DNA from: Pseudomonas sp. N3-W
Lineage (GTDB): Bacteria > Pseudomonadota > Gammaproteobacteria > Pseudomonadales > Pseudomonadaceae
Length of the DNA: 64,000 nt
Assembly (NCBI RefSeq): GCF_024970185.1
Contig: NZ_CP103965.1
Span: 1,980,001-2,044,000 of the forward strand
Direction of reading: 5' to 3'
Shown here: positions 31,874 through 41,138 of the stretch, piece by piece
Layout: every line of letters begins with the position of its first letter
Position numbering within the stretch: the first letter of the stretch is position 1
Position numbers and translations under genes: made by a program
The notes under the pieces: model-generated
What the model saw: only the letters and a program-made list of their open reading frames with translations
Databases searched by the model: none
What the model was told of the DNA's origin: nothing

Positions 31874-34471
31874 ATGAACACAGAATTTCGCAAACCGCTG
31901 CCCGGCAGCCATCTGGATTATTTCGACGTCCGTGCGGCGATCGAAGCCATTCAGCCTGGCGCCTACGACACCCTGCCATACACCTCCCGGGTGCTGGCGG
32001 AGAACCTGGTGCGTCGCTGCGATCCGGCCACGCTGACCGATTCGCTGAAGCAGTTCATCGAGCGCAAGCGCGATCTCGATTTCCCGTGGTTCCCGGCCCG
32101 CGTGGTCTGCCATGACATCCTTGGTCAGACCGCATTGGTGGACCTCGCCGGCCTGCGTGACGCCATCGCGCTGCAAGGCGGCGATCCGGCGCAAGTCAAC
32201 CCGGTGGTGCCGACCCAATTGATCGTCGACCACTCGCTGGCCGTTGAACGCGGTGGCTTCGATCCCGAGGCGTTCGAAAAGAACCGCGCCATCGAAGACC
32301 GTCGTAACGAAGACCGTTTCCACTTCATCAACTGGACCAAAAAGGCCTTCAAGAACGTCGATGTAATCCCGCCCGGCAACGGCATCATGCACCAGATCAA
32401 CCTGGAGAAAATGTCCCCGGTGATCCAGGTGCGTGACGGCGTCGCGTTCCCCGACACCTGCGTCGGCACCGACAGCCACACCCCGCATGTCGATGCGCTG
32501 GGGGTGATCGCCATCGGTGTCGGTGGCCTGGAAGCGGAAAGCGTGATGCTCGGCCGCGCCTCGTGGATGCGCCTGCCGGAAAGCGTCGGCGTCGAACTGA
32601 CTGGCAAGCTGCAGCCGGGCATCACCGCCACCGACATGGTGCTGGCGCTGACCGAGTTCCTGCGCAAGCAGAAAGTCGTCGGTGCCTGGCTGGAATTCTT
32701 TGGCGAAGGCGCGTCGAAGCTGACCCTCGGCGACCGTGCGACCATTTCCAACATGGCCCCGGAATACGGTGCCACGGCGGCGATGTTCTACATCGACCAG
32801 CAGACCATCGACTACCTCAAACTCACTGGCCGTGAAGACGAGCAGGTGCAACTGGTCGAGAGCTATGCCAAGACTACCGGCCTGTGGGCCGACAGCCTGA
32901 AGAACGCGCAATACGAGCGTGGCTTGACCTTCAACCTGTCCTCGGTGGTGCGCAACATGGCCGGGCCAAGCAACCCGCACGCTCGCGTCGCGACCTCGGA
33001 TCTGGCCGCGCAAGGCATTTCCGGTCATTGGGACGATGTGCCCGGCCAGATGCCGGACGGTGCGGTGATCATCGCCGCCATCACCAGTTGCACCAACACC
33101 AGCAATCCGCGCAACGTGATCGCTGCCGGCCTGCTGGCGCGCAATGCCAACCAGCTCGGGCTGACCCGCAAGCCATGGGTCAAGTCATCGCTGGCGCCGG
33201 GCTCGAAAACCGTGGCGTTGTACCTGGATGAAGCCGGTTTGACCGATGAGCTGGAGCAGCTCGGTTTCGGCGTGGTGGCCTTCGCTTGCACCACCTGCAA
33301 CGGCATGTCTGGCGCACTGGATCCGGTGATCCAGCAAGAAATCATCGACCGCGATTTGTATGCGACCGCCGTGTTGTCCGGCAATCGCAACTTCGACGGG
33401 CGGATTCACCCGTACGCCAAGCAGGCGTTCCTCGCTTCGCCGCCGTTGGTGGTCGCCTATGCCATCGCCGGGACCATTCGTTTCGACATCGAAAAAGACG
33501 TGTTGGGCCACGATGCCGAGGGCAAGGAAATCCGCCTGAAAGACATCTGGCCGAGCGACGAAGAGATCGACGCCGTGGTCAAGGCCTCGGTCAAGCCGGA
33601 GCAGTTCCGTCAGGTCTACATTCCGATGTTCGCCATCCATGAGGACACCGGCCCGAAAGTCACGCCGCTGTACGACTGGCGCGAGATGAGCACCTACATC
33701 CGCCGTCCGCCGTACTGGGAAGGCGCCCTGGCCGGCGCGCGTCCGCTCAAGGGCATGCGTCCGCTGGCGGTGCTGCCGGACAACATCACCACTGATCACC
33801 TGTCGCCGTCGAACGCGATCATGCTCGACAGTGCTGCCGGTGAGTACCTGGCGAAAATGGGCTTGCCGGAAGAGGACTTCAACTCCTACGCAACCCACCG
33901 TGGCGACCACTTGACCGCGCAACGCGCGACCTTCGCCAACCCGAAACTGTTTAATGAAATGGTTCAGGAAAACGGCAAGGTCAAGCAGGGTTCGCTGGCC
34001 CGCGTCGAGCCGGAAGGCCAGGTGATGCGCATGTGGGAAGCCATCGAAACCTATATGGAGCGCAAGCAGCCGCTGATCATCATTGCCGGCGCCGACTACG
34101 GTCAGGGTTCGTCCCGCGACTGGGCGGCCAAGGGCGTGCGTCTGGCAGGTGTGGAAGCGATTGCCGCCGAAGGCTTCGAGCGCATTCACCGCACCAACCT
34201 GGTGGGCATGGGCGTGTTGCCGCTGGAGTTCAAACCGGGCACCGACCGTCACACCCTGGCCATCGACGGCAGCGAAACCTATGACGTGCTCGGCGAGCGC
34301 ACACCGCGTGCCGAGCTGACGCTGGTGATCAACCGCAAGAACGGCGAGCGCGTCGAAGTACCGGTGACCTGCCGCCTCGACACCGCCGAAGAAGTGTCGA
34401 TCTACGAGGCCGGTGGTGTGTTGCAACGCTTCGCCCAGGACTTCCTCGAAGAATCGGCGGTTGCCGTTTAA
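31874..34471 (+). CDS. acnD: Fe/S-dependent 2-methylisocitrate dehydratase (AcnD)
   Basis: This 865-residue aconitase-superfamily enzyme dehydrates 2-methylcitrate together with PrpF. Cluster ligands are visible in ITSCTNTSNPRN and in FACTTCNGMSG. GTDSHTPHVDALGVIAIGVG and the swivel domain (ITTDHLSPSNAIM, ADYGQGSSRDWAAKGVRLAG) match the family. The product is the trans isomer of 2-methylaconitate, which PrpF converts, as established for Shewanella and Vibrio enzymes. The gene is followed after 67 bases by prpF. Confidence 0.95.
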   Translation: MNTEFRKPLPGSHLDYFDVRAAIEAIQPGAYDTLPYTSRVLAENLVRRCDPATLTDSLKQFIERKRDLDFPWFPARVVCHDILGQTALVDLAGLRDAIALQGGDPAQVNPVVPTQLIVDHSLAVERGGFDPEAFEKNRAIEDRRNEDRFHFINWTKKAFKNVDVIPPGNGIMHQINLEKMSPVIQVRDGVAFPDTCVGTDSHTPHVDALGVIAIGVGGLEAESVMLGRASWMRLPESVGVELTGKLQPGITATDMVLALTEFLRKQKVVGAWLEFFGEGASKLTLGDRATISNMAPEYGATAAMFYIDQQTIDYLKLTGREDEQVQLVESYAKTTGLWADSLKNAQYERGLTFNLSSVVRNMAGPSNPHARVATSDLAAQGISGHWDDVPGQMPDGAVIIAAITSCTNTSNPRNVIAAGLLARNANQLGLTRKPWVKSSLAPGSKTVALYLDEAGLTDELEQLGFGVVAFACTTCNGMSGALDPVIQQEIIDRDLYATAVLSGNRNFDGRIHPYAKQAFLASPPLVVAYAIAGTIRFDIEKDVLGHDAEGKEIRLKDIWPSDEEIDAVVKASVKPEQFRQVYIPMFAIHEDTGPKVTPLYDWREMSTYIRRPPYWEGALAGARPLKGMRPLAVLPDNITTDHLSPSNAIMLDSAAGEYLAKMGLPEEDFNSYATHRGDHLTAQRATFANPKLFNEMVQENGKVKQGSLARVEPEGQVMRMWEAIETYMERKQPLIIIAGADYGQGSSRDWAAKGVRLAGVEAIAAEGFERIHRTNLVGMGVLPLEFKPGTDRHTLAIDGSETYDVLGERTPRAELTLVINRKNGERVEVPVTCRLDTAEEVSIYEAGGVLQRFAQDFLEESAVAV

Positions 34472-34538
34472 ATCACTGGGCGCGGGCAGGGGATTTCCAG
34501 TCCCCTGCCTGCTTTCAAGGTAAGGAGTAAAGAGCACC

Positions 34539-35729
34539 ATGGCTCACGCACCTCAGATCAAGATTCCTGCCACCTACATGCGCGGCGGCACCAGCAAAGG
34601 CGTGTTCTTCAGCCTGCAGGATTTGCCCGAGGCGGCGCAGATTCCAGGCCCGGCCCGCGACGCCCTGTTGCTGCGGGTCATCGGCAGCCCCGACCCGTAC
34701 GACAAGCAAATCGACGGCATGGGCGGTGCGACCTCAAGCACCAGCAAAACCGTGATCCTGTCGAAAAGCATCAAGGCCGATCACGATGTCGATTACCTGT
34801 TCGGTCAGGTGTCCATCGACAAGCCGTTCGTCGACTGGAGCGGCAACTGCGGCAACCTGTCGGCGGCGGTCGGTTCGTTCGCCATCAGCAACGGTCTGGT
34901 GGACGCCAGCCGCATCCCGCACAACGGTGTGGCGGTGGTGCGCGTGTGGCAGGCCAACATCGCCAAGACCATCATCGCCCATGTGCCGATCACCGACGGT
35001 GCGGTGCAGGAAACCGGCGACTTCGAACTCGACGGTGTGACGTTCCCAGCCGCCGAAGTGCAACTCGAATTCATGGACCCGGCCGCCGAAGAAGAGGGCG
35101 CCGGGGGCTCGATGTTCCCCACCGGCAACCTGGTGGACGACCTGGAAGTGCCCGGCATCGGCACTTTCAAGGCGACCATGATCAATGCCGGCATCCCGAC
35201 CATTTTCATCAATGCCCAGGACATCGGCTACACCGGCACCGAGTTGCAAAGCGCGATCAACAGCGACCCGAAAGCCTTGGCGATGTTCGAAACCATTCGG
35301 GCTTACGGCGCGTTGCGCATGGGCTTGATCAAGGATCTGGACGAAGCGGCCAAGCGTCAGCACACGCCGAAAGTGGCATTCGTGGCCAAGCCAGCCGATT
35401 ACACGGCTTCCAGCGGCAAAGTGATTGCCGCCGGTGACGTCGACCTGCTGGTGCGCGCACTGTCGATGGGCAAACTGCACCACGCGATGATGGGCACGGC
35501 GGCAGTGGCTATCGGCACGGCAGCGGCGATTTCCGGGACGCTGGTCAATCTGGCGGCGGGCGGGACCGAGCGCAATGCGGTGCGCTTCGGCCATCCGTCC
35601 GGCACCTTGCGCGTGGGCGCGGAGGCCAGCCTGGTCAATGGCGAATGGAAAGTGAACAAAGCCATCATGAGCCGCAGTGCGCGGGTCTTGATGGAAGGGT
35701 TTGTGCGGGTGCCGGGCGACGCTTTCTGA
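34539..35729 (+). CDS. prpF: 2-methylaconitate cis-trans isomerase
   Basis: This 396-residue protein of the PrpF family (diaminopimelate-epimerase-like fold) isomerises trans- to cis-2-methylaconitate in the AcnD route. The family start MRGGTSKGVFF appears after a short lead, and DWSGNCGNLSAAVG carries a conserved Cys near position 105. Later AGIPTIFINAQDIG and RFGHPSGTLRVGA match the family. AAGGAGT precedes ATG 34539, and acnD-prpF adjacency is diagnostic. Confidence 0.95.
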   Translation: MAHAPQIKIPATYMRGGTSKGVFFSLQDLPEAAQIPGPARDALLLRVIGSPDPYDKQIDGMGGATSSTSKTVILSKSIKADHDVDYLFGQVSIDKPFVDWSGNCGNLSAAVGSFAISNGLVDASRIPHNGVAVVRVWQANIAKTIIAHVPITDGAVQETGDFELDGVTFPAAEVQLEFMDPAAEEEGAGGSMFPTGNLVDDLEVPGIGTFKATMINAGIPTIFINAQDIGYTGTELQSAINSDPKALAMFETIRAYGALRMGLIKDLDEAAKRQHTPKVAFVAKPADYTASSGKVIAAGDVDLLVRALSMGKLHHAMMGTAAVAIGTAAAISGTLVNLAAGGTERNAVRFGHPSGTLRVGAEASLVNGEWKVNKAIMSRSARVLMEGFVRVPGDAF

Positions 35730-35746
35730 GCCGGACACGGAACCCA

Positions 35747-35838
35747 TGTGGGAGCGAGCCTGCTCGCGAAGGCGGGCTGACATTCAACATTAATGTCGAT
35801 TGAGACACCGCTTTCGCGAGCAGGCTCGCTCCCACAGT
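35747..35838. repeat. REP doublet within the prp cluster (prpF-prpD)
   Basis: GTGGGAGCGAGCCTGCTCGC and inverted TTTCGCGAGCAGGCTCGCTC flank a linker with ACATTCAACATTAATGTCGA. It is the second REP pair inside the prp cluster. Confidence 0.85.
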
Positions 35839-35930
35839 TTGATCGCATTTCAAAATAAGAACGTAGTAACCAACTGAGATTTGACTTGAACCGAGGTCCC
35901 ATCAACGAACCACTTCAAGAGTGATCGAAC

Positions 35931-37415
35931 ATGAGCGCCAACGTCGACCTGAACAACCGCCCGGACTACGACCGTGTCTTGCAAGACATCGCCGATTACG
36001 TCCTGCACTTCAAAATCGAATCACAAGAAGCGCTGGACACCGCCCGCAACTGCCTGATGGACACCCTCGGCTGCGGCCTGCTGGCCCTGCGTTTTCCCGA
36101 ATGCACCAAGCACCTCGGCCCTATCGTCGAAGGCACCGTCGTGCCGTTCGGTGCCCGTGTGCCCGGCACCAGCTATCGCCTCGATCCGGTCAAAGCCGCC
36201 TGGGACATTGGCTGCATCGTGCGCTGGCTCGACTACAACGACACCTGGCTCGCCGCTGAATGGGGGCATCCGTCGGACAACCTCGGCGGCATTCTCGCGG
36301 TGGCCGATCACCTGTCGCAAAAGCGCGTGGCCAATGGCGAGGCGCCGCTGACGATCCGTGCGGTGCTGGAAGCGATGATCATGGCCCACGAGATTCAGGG
36401 CGTGATTGCCCTGGAAAACTCCTTCAACCGTGTCGGCCTCGATCACGTCATCCTGGTAAAAGTGGCCTCGACGGCCGTCACCGCCAAGCTGATGGGCGCT
36501 AACCGGGAGCAACTGTTGTCGGCGCTGTCCCATGCCTTTGCCGATGGTCAGGCGCTGCGCACTTACCGCCATGCGCCGAACGCCGGTTCGCGAAAATCCT
36601 GGGCGGCGGGGGACGCGTCTAGCCGTGGCGTGCGTCTGGCCGATATCGCCATGCGCGGCGAAATGGGCATTCCCGGCGTCCTCAGTGCCAGACAGTGGGG
36701 CTTCTACGACGTGTTGTTCAGCCACACCAATAACGATCTGGCGCTCAAGCCTGAGGGTAAACGCGAGTTCAGCTTCTCCCGACCGTATGGCAGTTACGTG
36801 ATGGAAAACGTGCTGTTCAAGATCAGCTTCCCCGCCGAATTCCATGCGCAAACCGCCTGCGAAGCCGCCGTCACCTTGCACCCGCAAGTGCGCAATCGCC
36901 TGCACGAGATCGACCGAATCGTCATCACCACCCACGAATCGGCGATCCGCATCATTTCCAAGGTCGGCCCGCTGGCCAACGCCGCCGACCGTGATCACTG
37001 CATTCAATACATGACCGCCGTGCCGCTGGCGTTCGGCAATCTGGTGGCGGAGCAGTACGAAGACGATTTCCATGCGGCGCACCCGATCATCGACGTGCTG
37101 CGGGACAAAATGGTCATCGTCGAAGACCCGCGTTTCACTCGCGAGTATCTGGAGCCGAACAAACGCTCTATCGCCAACGCGGTGCAGGTGTTTTTCAAGG
37201 ACGGCTCCAGCACCGAGAACGTGGTGGTGGAATACCCGATTGGCCATCGTCGGCGCCGGGTCGACGGCATTCCGTTGCTGGAAGACAAGTTCAAGGCCAA
37301 CCTGGCGACCCGCTTCACCGCGCAACGCAGCGCCGAGATTTTTGCGCTGTGCAAGGATCAGGCAACGCTTGAGGCGACGCCAGTGAACCGGTTTGTCGAC
37401 TTGTTCGTGATCTGA
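35931..37415 (+). CDS. prpD: 2-methylcitrate dehydratase PrpD
   Basis: This 494-residue, cluster-independent dehydratase of the MmgE/PrpD family is marked by [34 protein letters not shown], the helical stretch [20 protein letters not shown] and [18 protein letters not shown]. PrpD and the AcnD/PrpF pair catalyse the same overall step, so the cluster encodes two routes. As I recall P. aeruginosa has the same arrangement. PrpD is placed last, behind a REP doublet, and could be expressed less. Confidence 0.95.
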   Translation: MSANVDLNNRPDYDRVLQDIADYVLHFKIESQEALDTARNCLMDTLGCGLLALRFPECTKHLGPIVEGTVVPFGARVPGTSYRLDPVKAAWDIGCIVRWLDYNDTWLAAEWGHPSDNLGGILAVADHLSQKRVANGEAPLTIRAVLEAMIMAHEIQGVIALENSFNRVGLDHVILVKVASTAVTAKLMGANREQLLSALSHAFADGQALRTYRHAPNAGSRKSWAAGDASSRGVRLADIAMRGEMGIPGVLSARQWGFYDVLFSHTNNDLALKPEGKREFSFSRPYGSYVMENVLFKISFPAEFHAQTACEAAVTLHPQVRNRLHEIDRIVITTHESAIRIISKVGPLANAADRDHCIQYMTAVPLAFGNLVAEQYEDDFHAAHPIIDVLRDKMVIVEDPRFTREYLEPNKRSIANAVQVFFKDGSSTENVVVEYPIGHRRRRVDGIPLLEDKFKANLATRFTAQRSAEIFALCKDQATLEATPVNRFVDLFVI

Positions 37416-37421
37416 CGCTGA

Positions 37422-37450
37422 ACCCCTGTGGGAGCGGCCTTTGGCTGCTC
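37422..37450. repeat. degenerate single REP-like repeat
   Basis: CCCTGTGGGAGCGGCCTTTG followed by GCTGCTCC is a single short copy after prpD; no paired inverse copy is seen. Confidence 0.5.
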
Positions 37451-37451
37451 C

Positions 37452-38384
37452 TCAGGCCTTGAGCCATTTCTCGACCGGCAATTTGGTAATGGCGAAACCG
37501 GTCAGCAAAATCGCGGAGTACAGCATCAATTCCCGCGACACACTCTGTCCCTCATACCAAGCCCCAATCACCACCGCGAACACCGGAAAAATGATGAACA
37601 CAAACGACAGGATGATCGGACTCAGACGTTTGAGCAGCAGGAAATAAACAATGAATCCACCCACCGACGCCACCAGTCCCAGGTAGAGCAGGGCGCCCCA
37701 CGAGCGTGTGCTGATGTCGCCCAACACCGGGGCTTCAACCCACCATCCGGCCACGAACAGCATCAAGCCCGCCAAGCCGATGGGCAGCGTGTTGTAGGTG
37801 ATCACGCTGATCGCCGTGCCGTGCTTCTTGGTCACCACGTAACACAGCGCATGCATCACCGCCGCCGCGAGAATCGCCAGCACCCCGAACAGCTCGGCAT
37901 GATCCAGATGCAGCCCCTGGCTGCGGATAATCATGAACAGACTGGCAAAGCCGATGGCGATGCCGATCACTTGCGAAGGGTAGATTTTCTCCCGCAGAAA
38001 CAACGCCGAAAAAATCAGGATGAACACCGGCATACAGCTGAACAGCAGCGCCGTGAGGCCGGACGACACGTGCATTTCGCCATAGTTGAGCAAGTAGTAC
38101 GGCAGGCTGAAATACGACAGCGTGACGAACACGAAGAACCAGCGGCTTTGGCGTGGAAACAGCAGCGGTTCGCGACGCAGCAAGGCGAAGCTCAGGAACA
38201 GCGGAAAGGCGATCAGAAACCGCAGACCGGCGGCGGTCAGTGGCGGCACGCTTTCGACGGCAATCTTGATACCCAGCCAGGTGGTGCCCCAACTCATGCA
38301 CACAATCAGGAACAACAGGCTGGTAATCACCCCCGCCAGCCAGGGGCGGCGCAGGTTGGCGGTGGCGCTGAGGGCGATGGGCAT
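37452..38384 (-). CDS. DMT-family (EamA) transporter
   Basis: This 310-residue inner-membrane protein has about ten membrane helices arranged as two EamA repeats. The first contains CMSWGTTWLGIKIAVESVPP and the second begins near ILAAAVMHALCYVVTKK. Such proteins export small metabolites such as amino acids. It is divergent from a MocR-type regulator with 92 bases between, a pairing commonly seen where the regulator responds to the exported compound. Substrate unknown. Confidence 0.88.
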   Translation of the reverse strand: MPIALSATANLRRPWLAGVITSLLFLIVCMSWGTTWLGIKIAVESVPPLTAAGLRFLIAFPLFLSFALLRREPLLFPRQSRWFFVFVTLSYFSLPYYLLNYGEMHVSSGLTALLFSCMPVFILIFSALFLREKIYPSQVIGIAIGFASLFMIIRSQGLHLDHAELFGVLAILAAAVMHALCYVVTKKHGTAISVITYNTLPIGLAGLMLFVAGWWVEAPVLGDISTRSWGALLYLGLVASVGGFIVYFLLLKRLSPIILSFVFIIFPVFAVVIGAWYEGQSVSRELMLYSAILLTGFAITKLPVEKWLKA

Positions 38385-38476
38385 GGTCGAGCTCCTTTCG
38401 TCGTCGGAATTGACCTGGTGGGTGAAAAGGTCTATCCCTGATTGAACCTGTTTTCAACACGCTATTCGGGCCGACA

Positions 38477-39886
38477 ATGACTGTCAAAACAAGTATTGCC
38501 ACGGTGTCAATCCTGCGAGAGGGCTTGGCCCATGGGCGCGGCGTCAAGTACAAGCGTCTGGCCGAGGCGATTGAAAAAAGCATTGGCGAGGGCTTGATCG
38601 AAACCGGCAGCAAGTTGCCGCCCCATCGGTTATTGGCCGACAGCCTGGGCGTGACCATCGGCACCATCAGCCGCGCCTATGGCGAACTGGAGCGGGTGGG
38701 GTTGGTGGTGGCGCGTGTGGGCGATGGCACGTATGTGCGTCAGCGCGGCATGGAACGACCGCGCGATGGTGGTTTTCGCAATGTCAGCGATGAGCCGCAG
38801 CCGTTCTTCGACATGAGCCGCAACCAGCCGATTCCGGGCCAGGAGTCGGAGTTTCTGCGTCAGAGCCTGCAAGCCCTGAGCAGCGATGCGCAAACCCTGC
38901 AATCGATCAGCGGTTACACCGCCGACAGCGGTTTGCTGCGTCATCGTGCGGCGGGCGCCCACTGGTTGAGGCATCAGGACTTTGTGCCGAACTCCGAGCA
39001 AATTGTCTGCGTCAACGGCGGCCAGCACGGTTTGCTATGTGTACTGATGGGCCTGCTCAAGGCGGGCGACACGCTGGTAACCGAGCATCTGACCTACCCC
39101 GGACTGATCAGCGTCGCCCGCATGCTGGGGATAAAACTCATCGGTATCGCCATGGACGGTGAAGGATTGCGCCCGGATGAGCTGAATGACATTTGCCAGC
39201 AGCATCGTGTATCGGCGCTGTACTGCACGCCCACGATCCAGAATCCCACGGCGGCAGTGATGTCGGTGGCGCGCCGCGAAGCCATCGCTGAAATCTGTCG
39301 CCAGCACAATCTGCTGGTCGTCGAGGACGAAGCCCATGCCGTACTGGCGCGGCAGCGGCCCTTGCCCCTGAGCCACTTTGCCCCTGAACGATCGGTGTTG
39401 ATCGGCAGCCTGAGCAAAGCGGTTTCGGCCGGGTTGCGGGTCGGTTATCTGCATGCGCCGCTGCCTTTGATCGGTCGCCTGAGCGCGGCTGTGCGCGGCA
39501 CCTGCTGGATGGCCAGTCCGTTGACGATGACGTTGGCGAGCGAGTGGATCGAACGCGGCATCGCCGAGCAGTTGTTGGGACAGCAGATTGCCGAGATTGC
39601 CCGGCGCAAGGCGTTGGTCGGCGGGTTGCTGGAAGGGCTGGCGTATAAGACCCATGCGAACAGCCCGCACTTCTGGATCGAGGTGTCGCAGCCGTGGCGA
39701 GCATCGCAGATCGCGGCGGAGCTCAAGCAGCGGGGTTATCTGGTGGCGACCGCTGAAGCCTTTGCGGTGGGGCATGGGGCGGTGGCGCAGTTTGTTCGGG
39801 CGAGTGTGTGTAATGCGGTGGCGGATGACCGGTTGTTGATTCGAGGGTTTGAAACATTGGTGGGGGCATTGGCTGAAACCGTGTAA
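38477..39886 (+). CDS. MocR-type regulator (GntR winged helix + aminotransferase-like domain)
   Basis: This 469-residue protein has a GntR winged helix (LAEAIEKSIGEGLIETGSKL ... LGVTIGTISRAYGELERVGL) joined to a fold-type I aminotransferase-like domain. PLP-binding sequence includes YCTPTIQNPTAAVMS, VEDEAHAV and the lysine in LIGSLSKAVSAGLRVGY. MocR proteins sense an amine or amino acid through PLP. The divergent EamA gene is the likely target. The first residues vary; ATG 38477 may be slightly upstream of the true start. Confidence 0.9.
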   Translation: MTVKTSIATVSILREGLAHGRGVKYKRLAEAIEKSIGEGLIETGSKLPPHRLLADSLGVTIGTISRAYGELERVGLVVARVGDGTYVRQRGMERPRDGGFRNVSDEPQPFFDMSRNQPIPGQESEFLRQSLQALSSDAQTLQSISGYTADSGLLRHRAAGAHWLRHQDFVPNSEQIVCVNGGQHGLLCVLMGLLKAGDTLVTEHLTYPGLISVARMLGIKLIGIAMDGEGLRPDELNDICQQHRVSALYCTPTIQNPTAAVMSVARREAIAEICRQHNLLVVEDEAHAVLARQRPLPLSHFAPERSVLIGSLSKAVSAGLRVGYLHAPLPLIGRLSAAVRGTCWMASPLTMTLASEWIERGIAEQLLGQQIAEIARRKALVGGLLEGLAYKTHANSPHFWIEVSQPWRASQIAAELKQRGYLVATAEAFAVGHGAVAQFVRASVCNAVADDRLLIRGFETLVGALAETV

Positions 39887-39891
39887 TCGTT

Positions 39892-39970
39892 CTTCGCGAG
39901 CAAGCCCGCTCCCCCATTGGAATTGCCTCGTGCACCCATCCCCTGTGGGAGCGAGCCTGCTCGCGAAGCC
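39892..39970. repeat. REP doublet
   Basis: TTCGCGAGCAAGCCCGCTCC and inverted CTGTGGGAGCGAGCCTGCTC follow the MocR gene. Confidence 0.75.
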
Positions 39971-40004
39971 TTTGGCAAGGCCTTGTTGCAGCGCCTGAAA
40001 TAAT

Positions 40005-40137
40005 TGTGGCGAGGGAGCTTGCTCCCGCTGGGCCGCGCAGCGGCCCCAATATCTGAAACCTCATTTGCTGAGGCGTACCGTGCTCTCCGGTTTTGCGGCT
40101 GCTGCGCAGCCGAGCGGGAGCAAGCTCCCTCGCCACA
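40005..40137. repeat. large REP-like inverted repeat, 133 bp
   Basis: The 25 bases at 40005-40029 (TGTGGCGAGGGAGCTTGCTC then CCGCT) are the exact inverse of 40113-40137. Inside are two further hairpins: GGCCGCGCAGCGGCC at about 40031-40045 and GCGGCTGCTGCGCAGCCG at about 40095-40112. It is a different REP class (GGCGAGGGAGCTTGCTCCC) from the others here, and separates convergent mocR and ppsR. Confidence 0.85.
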
Positions 40138-40145
40138 GGGGGGGA

Positions 40146-40964
40146 TTACTTGAACCGCCGTTCCACCCCTTTCTCCACCAGAATCTTCGCCGAAATCTCT
40201 TCCACGGAAAAATGCGTGGAGTTGATGTGTGGAATATTCTCGCGTCGAAACAGATTCTCCACCTCACGCACTTCAAACTCGCACTGGGCGTAGCTCGAAT
40301 AGCGGCTGTTGGGCTTGCGCTCGTTGCGGATCGCGGTCAGGCGGTCCGGGTCGATGGTCAGGCCGAACAGCTTGTGTTGATGGGCGCGCAGGGCGCTTGG
40401 CAGGGTCAGGCGCTCCATGTCGTCTTCGGTCAGCGGGTAGTTGGCCGCGCGAATGCCGAATTGCATGGCCATGTACAGGCAGGTCGGGGTCTTGCCGCAG
40501 CGCGAGACGCCTACCAGAATCAGGTCGGCCTTGTCGTAATAATGGGTGCGGGCGCCGTCGTCGTTGTCGAGGGCGAAGTTCACCGCCTCGATGCGTTCCA
40601 TGTAATTGGAGTTGGTGCCAATCGAATGGGATTTGCCGACGGTGTAGGAAGAATGCTCGGTCAGTTCCTGTTCAAGAGGTGCCAGGAAGGTCGAGAAAAT
40701 GTCGATCATGAAACCATTGGAGGTCGCGAGGATCTCACGAATGTCCTGATTGACGATGGTGTCGAAGATGATCGGCCGGAAACCGTCGGTTTCGGCGGCC
40801 TTGTTGATTTGTTGTACCATGGCCCGCGCTTTGTCCACGTTGTCGATATACGGGCGCGTGAATTTGCTGAAGGTGATGTTTTCGAACTGCGCCAACAGGC
40901 TTTGACCGAGGGTTTCGGCGGTAATACCCGTGCCATCGGAGATGAAAAAAGCAGATCGTTTCAT
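40146..40964 (-). CDS. ppsR: phosphoenolpyruvate synthase regulatory protein (kinase/pyrophosphorylase)
   Basis: This 272-residue DUF299 protein begins [20 protein letters not shown]. The P-loop-like [16 protein letters not shown] is the nucleotide site, and YPLTEDDM and [15 protein letters not shown] are family blocks. It inactivates PpsA by ADP-dependent phosphorylation and reactivates it by Pi-dependent dephosphorylation, as established for the enteric homologue. It is divergent from ppsA, 174 bases away. AAAGGTG precedes ATG 40964, so the ten extra residues to 40994 are not needed. Confidence 0.94.
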   Translation of the reverse strand: MKRSAFFISDGTGITAETLGQSLLAQFENITFSKFTRPYIDNVDKARAMVQQINKAAETDGFRPIIFDTIVNQDIREILATSNGFMIDIFSTFLAPLEQELTEHSSYTVGKSHSIGTNSNYMERIEAVNFALDNDDGARTHYYDKADLILVGVSRCGKTPTCLYMAMQFGIRAANYPLTEDDMERLTLPSALRAHQHKLFGLTIDPDRLTAIRNERKPNSRYSSYAQCEFEVREVENLFRRENIPHINSTHFSVEEISAKILVEKGVERRFK

Positions 40965-41138
40965 TTGCACCTTTGGCCTTAAGCTAATGATCATTCTTGG
41001 ATATGATAGGCGCGATTTGCCGGCCGCCAGTGGTCAGCATTCTCACTTATTTTCCAGGTCCAGGCCATACAGCCGGCAAAGGCTCCCCCGAGTCGTCGGC
41101 TTCTGAGCTTTTCCAACACAGTTAGTGGAGAGATCACC

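Noticed and set aside
31775..33028. 417-codon minus-strand frame opposite acnD
   Set aside because: Antisense shadow that begins inside acnD and ends in a REP element.
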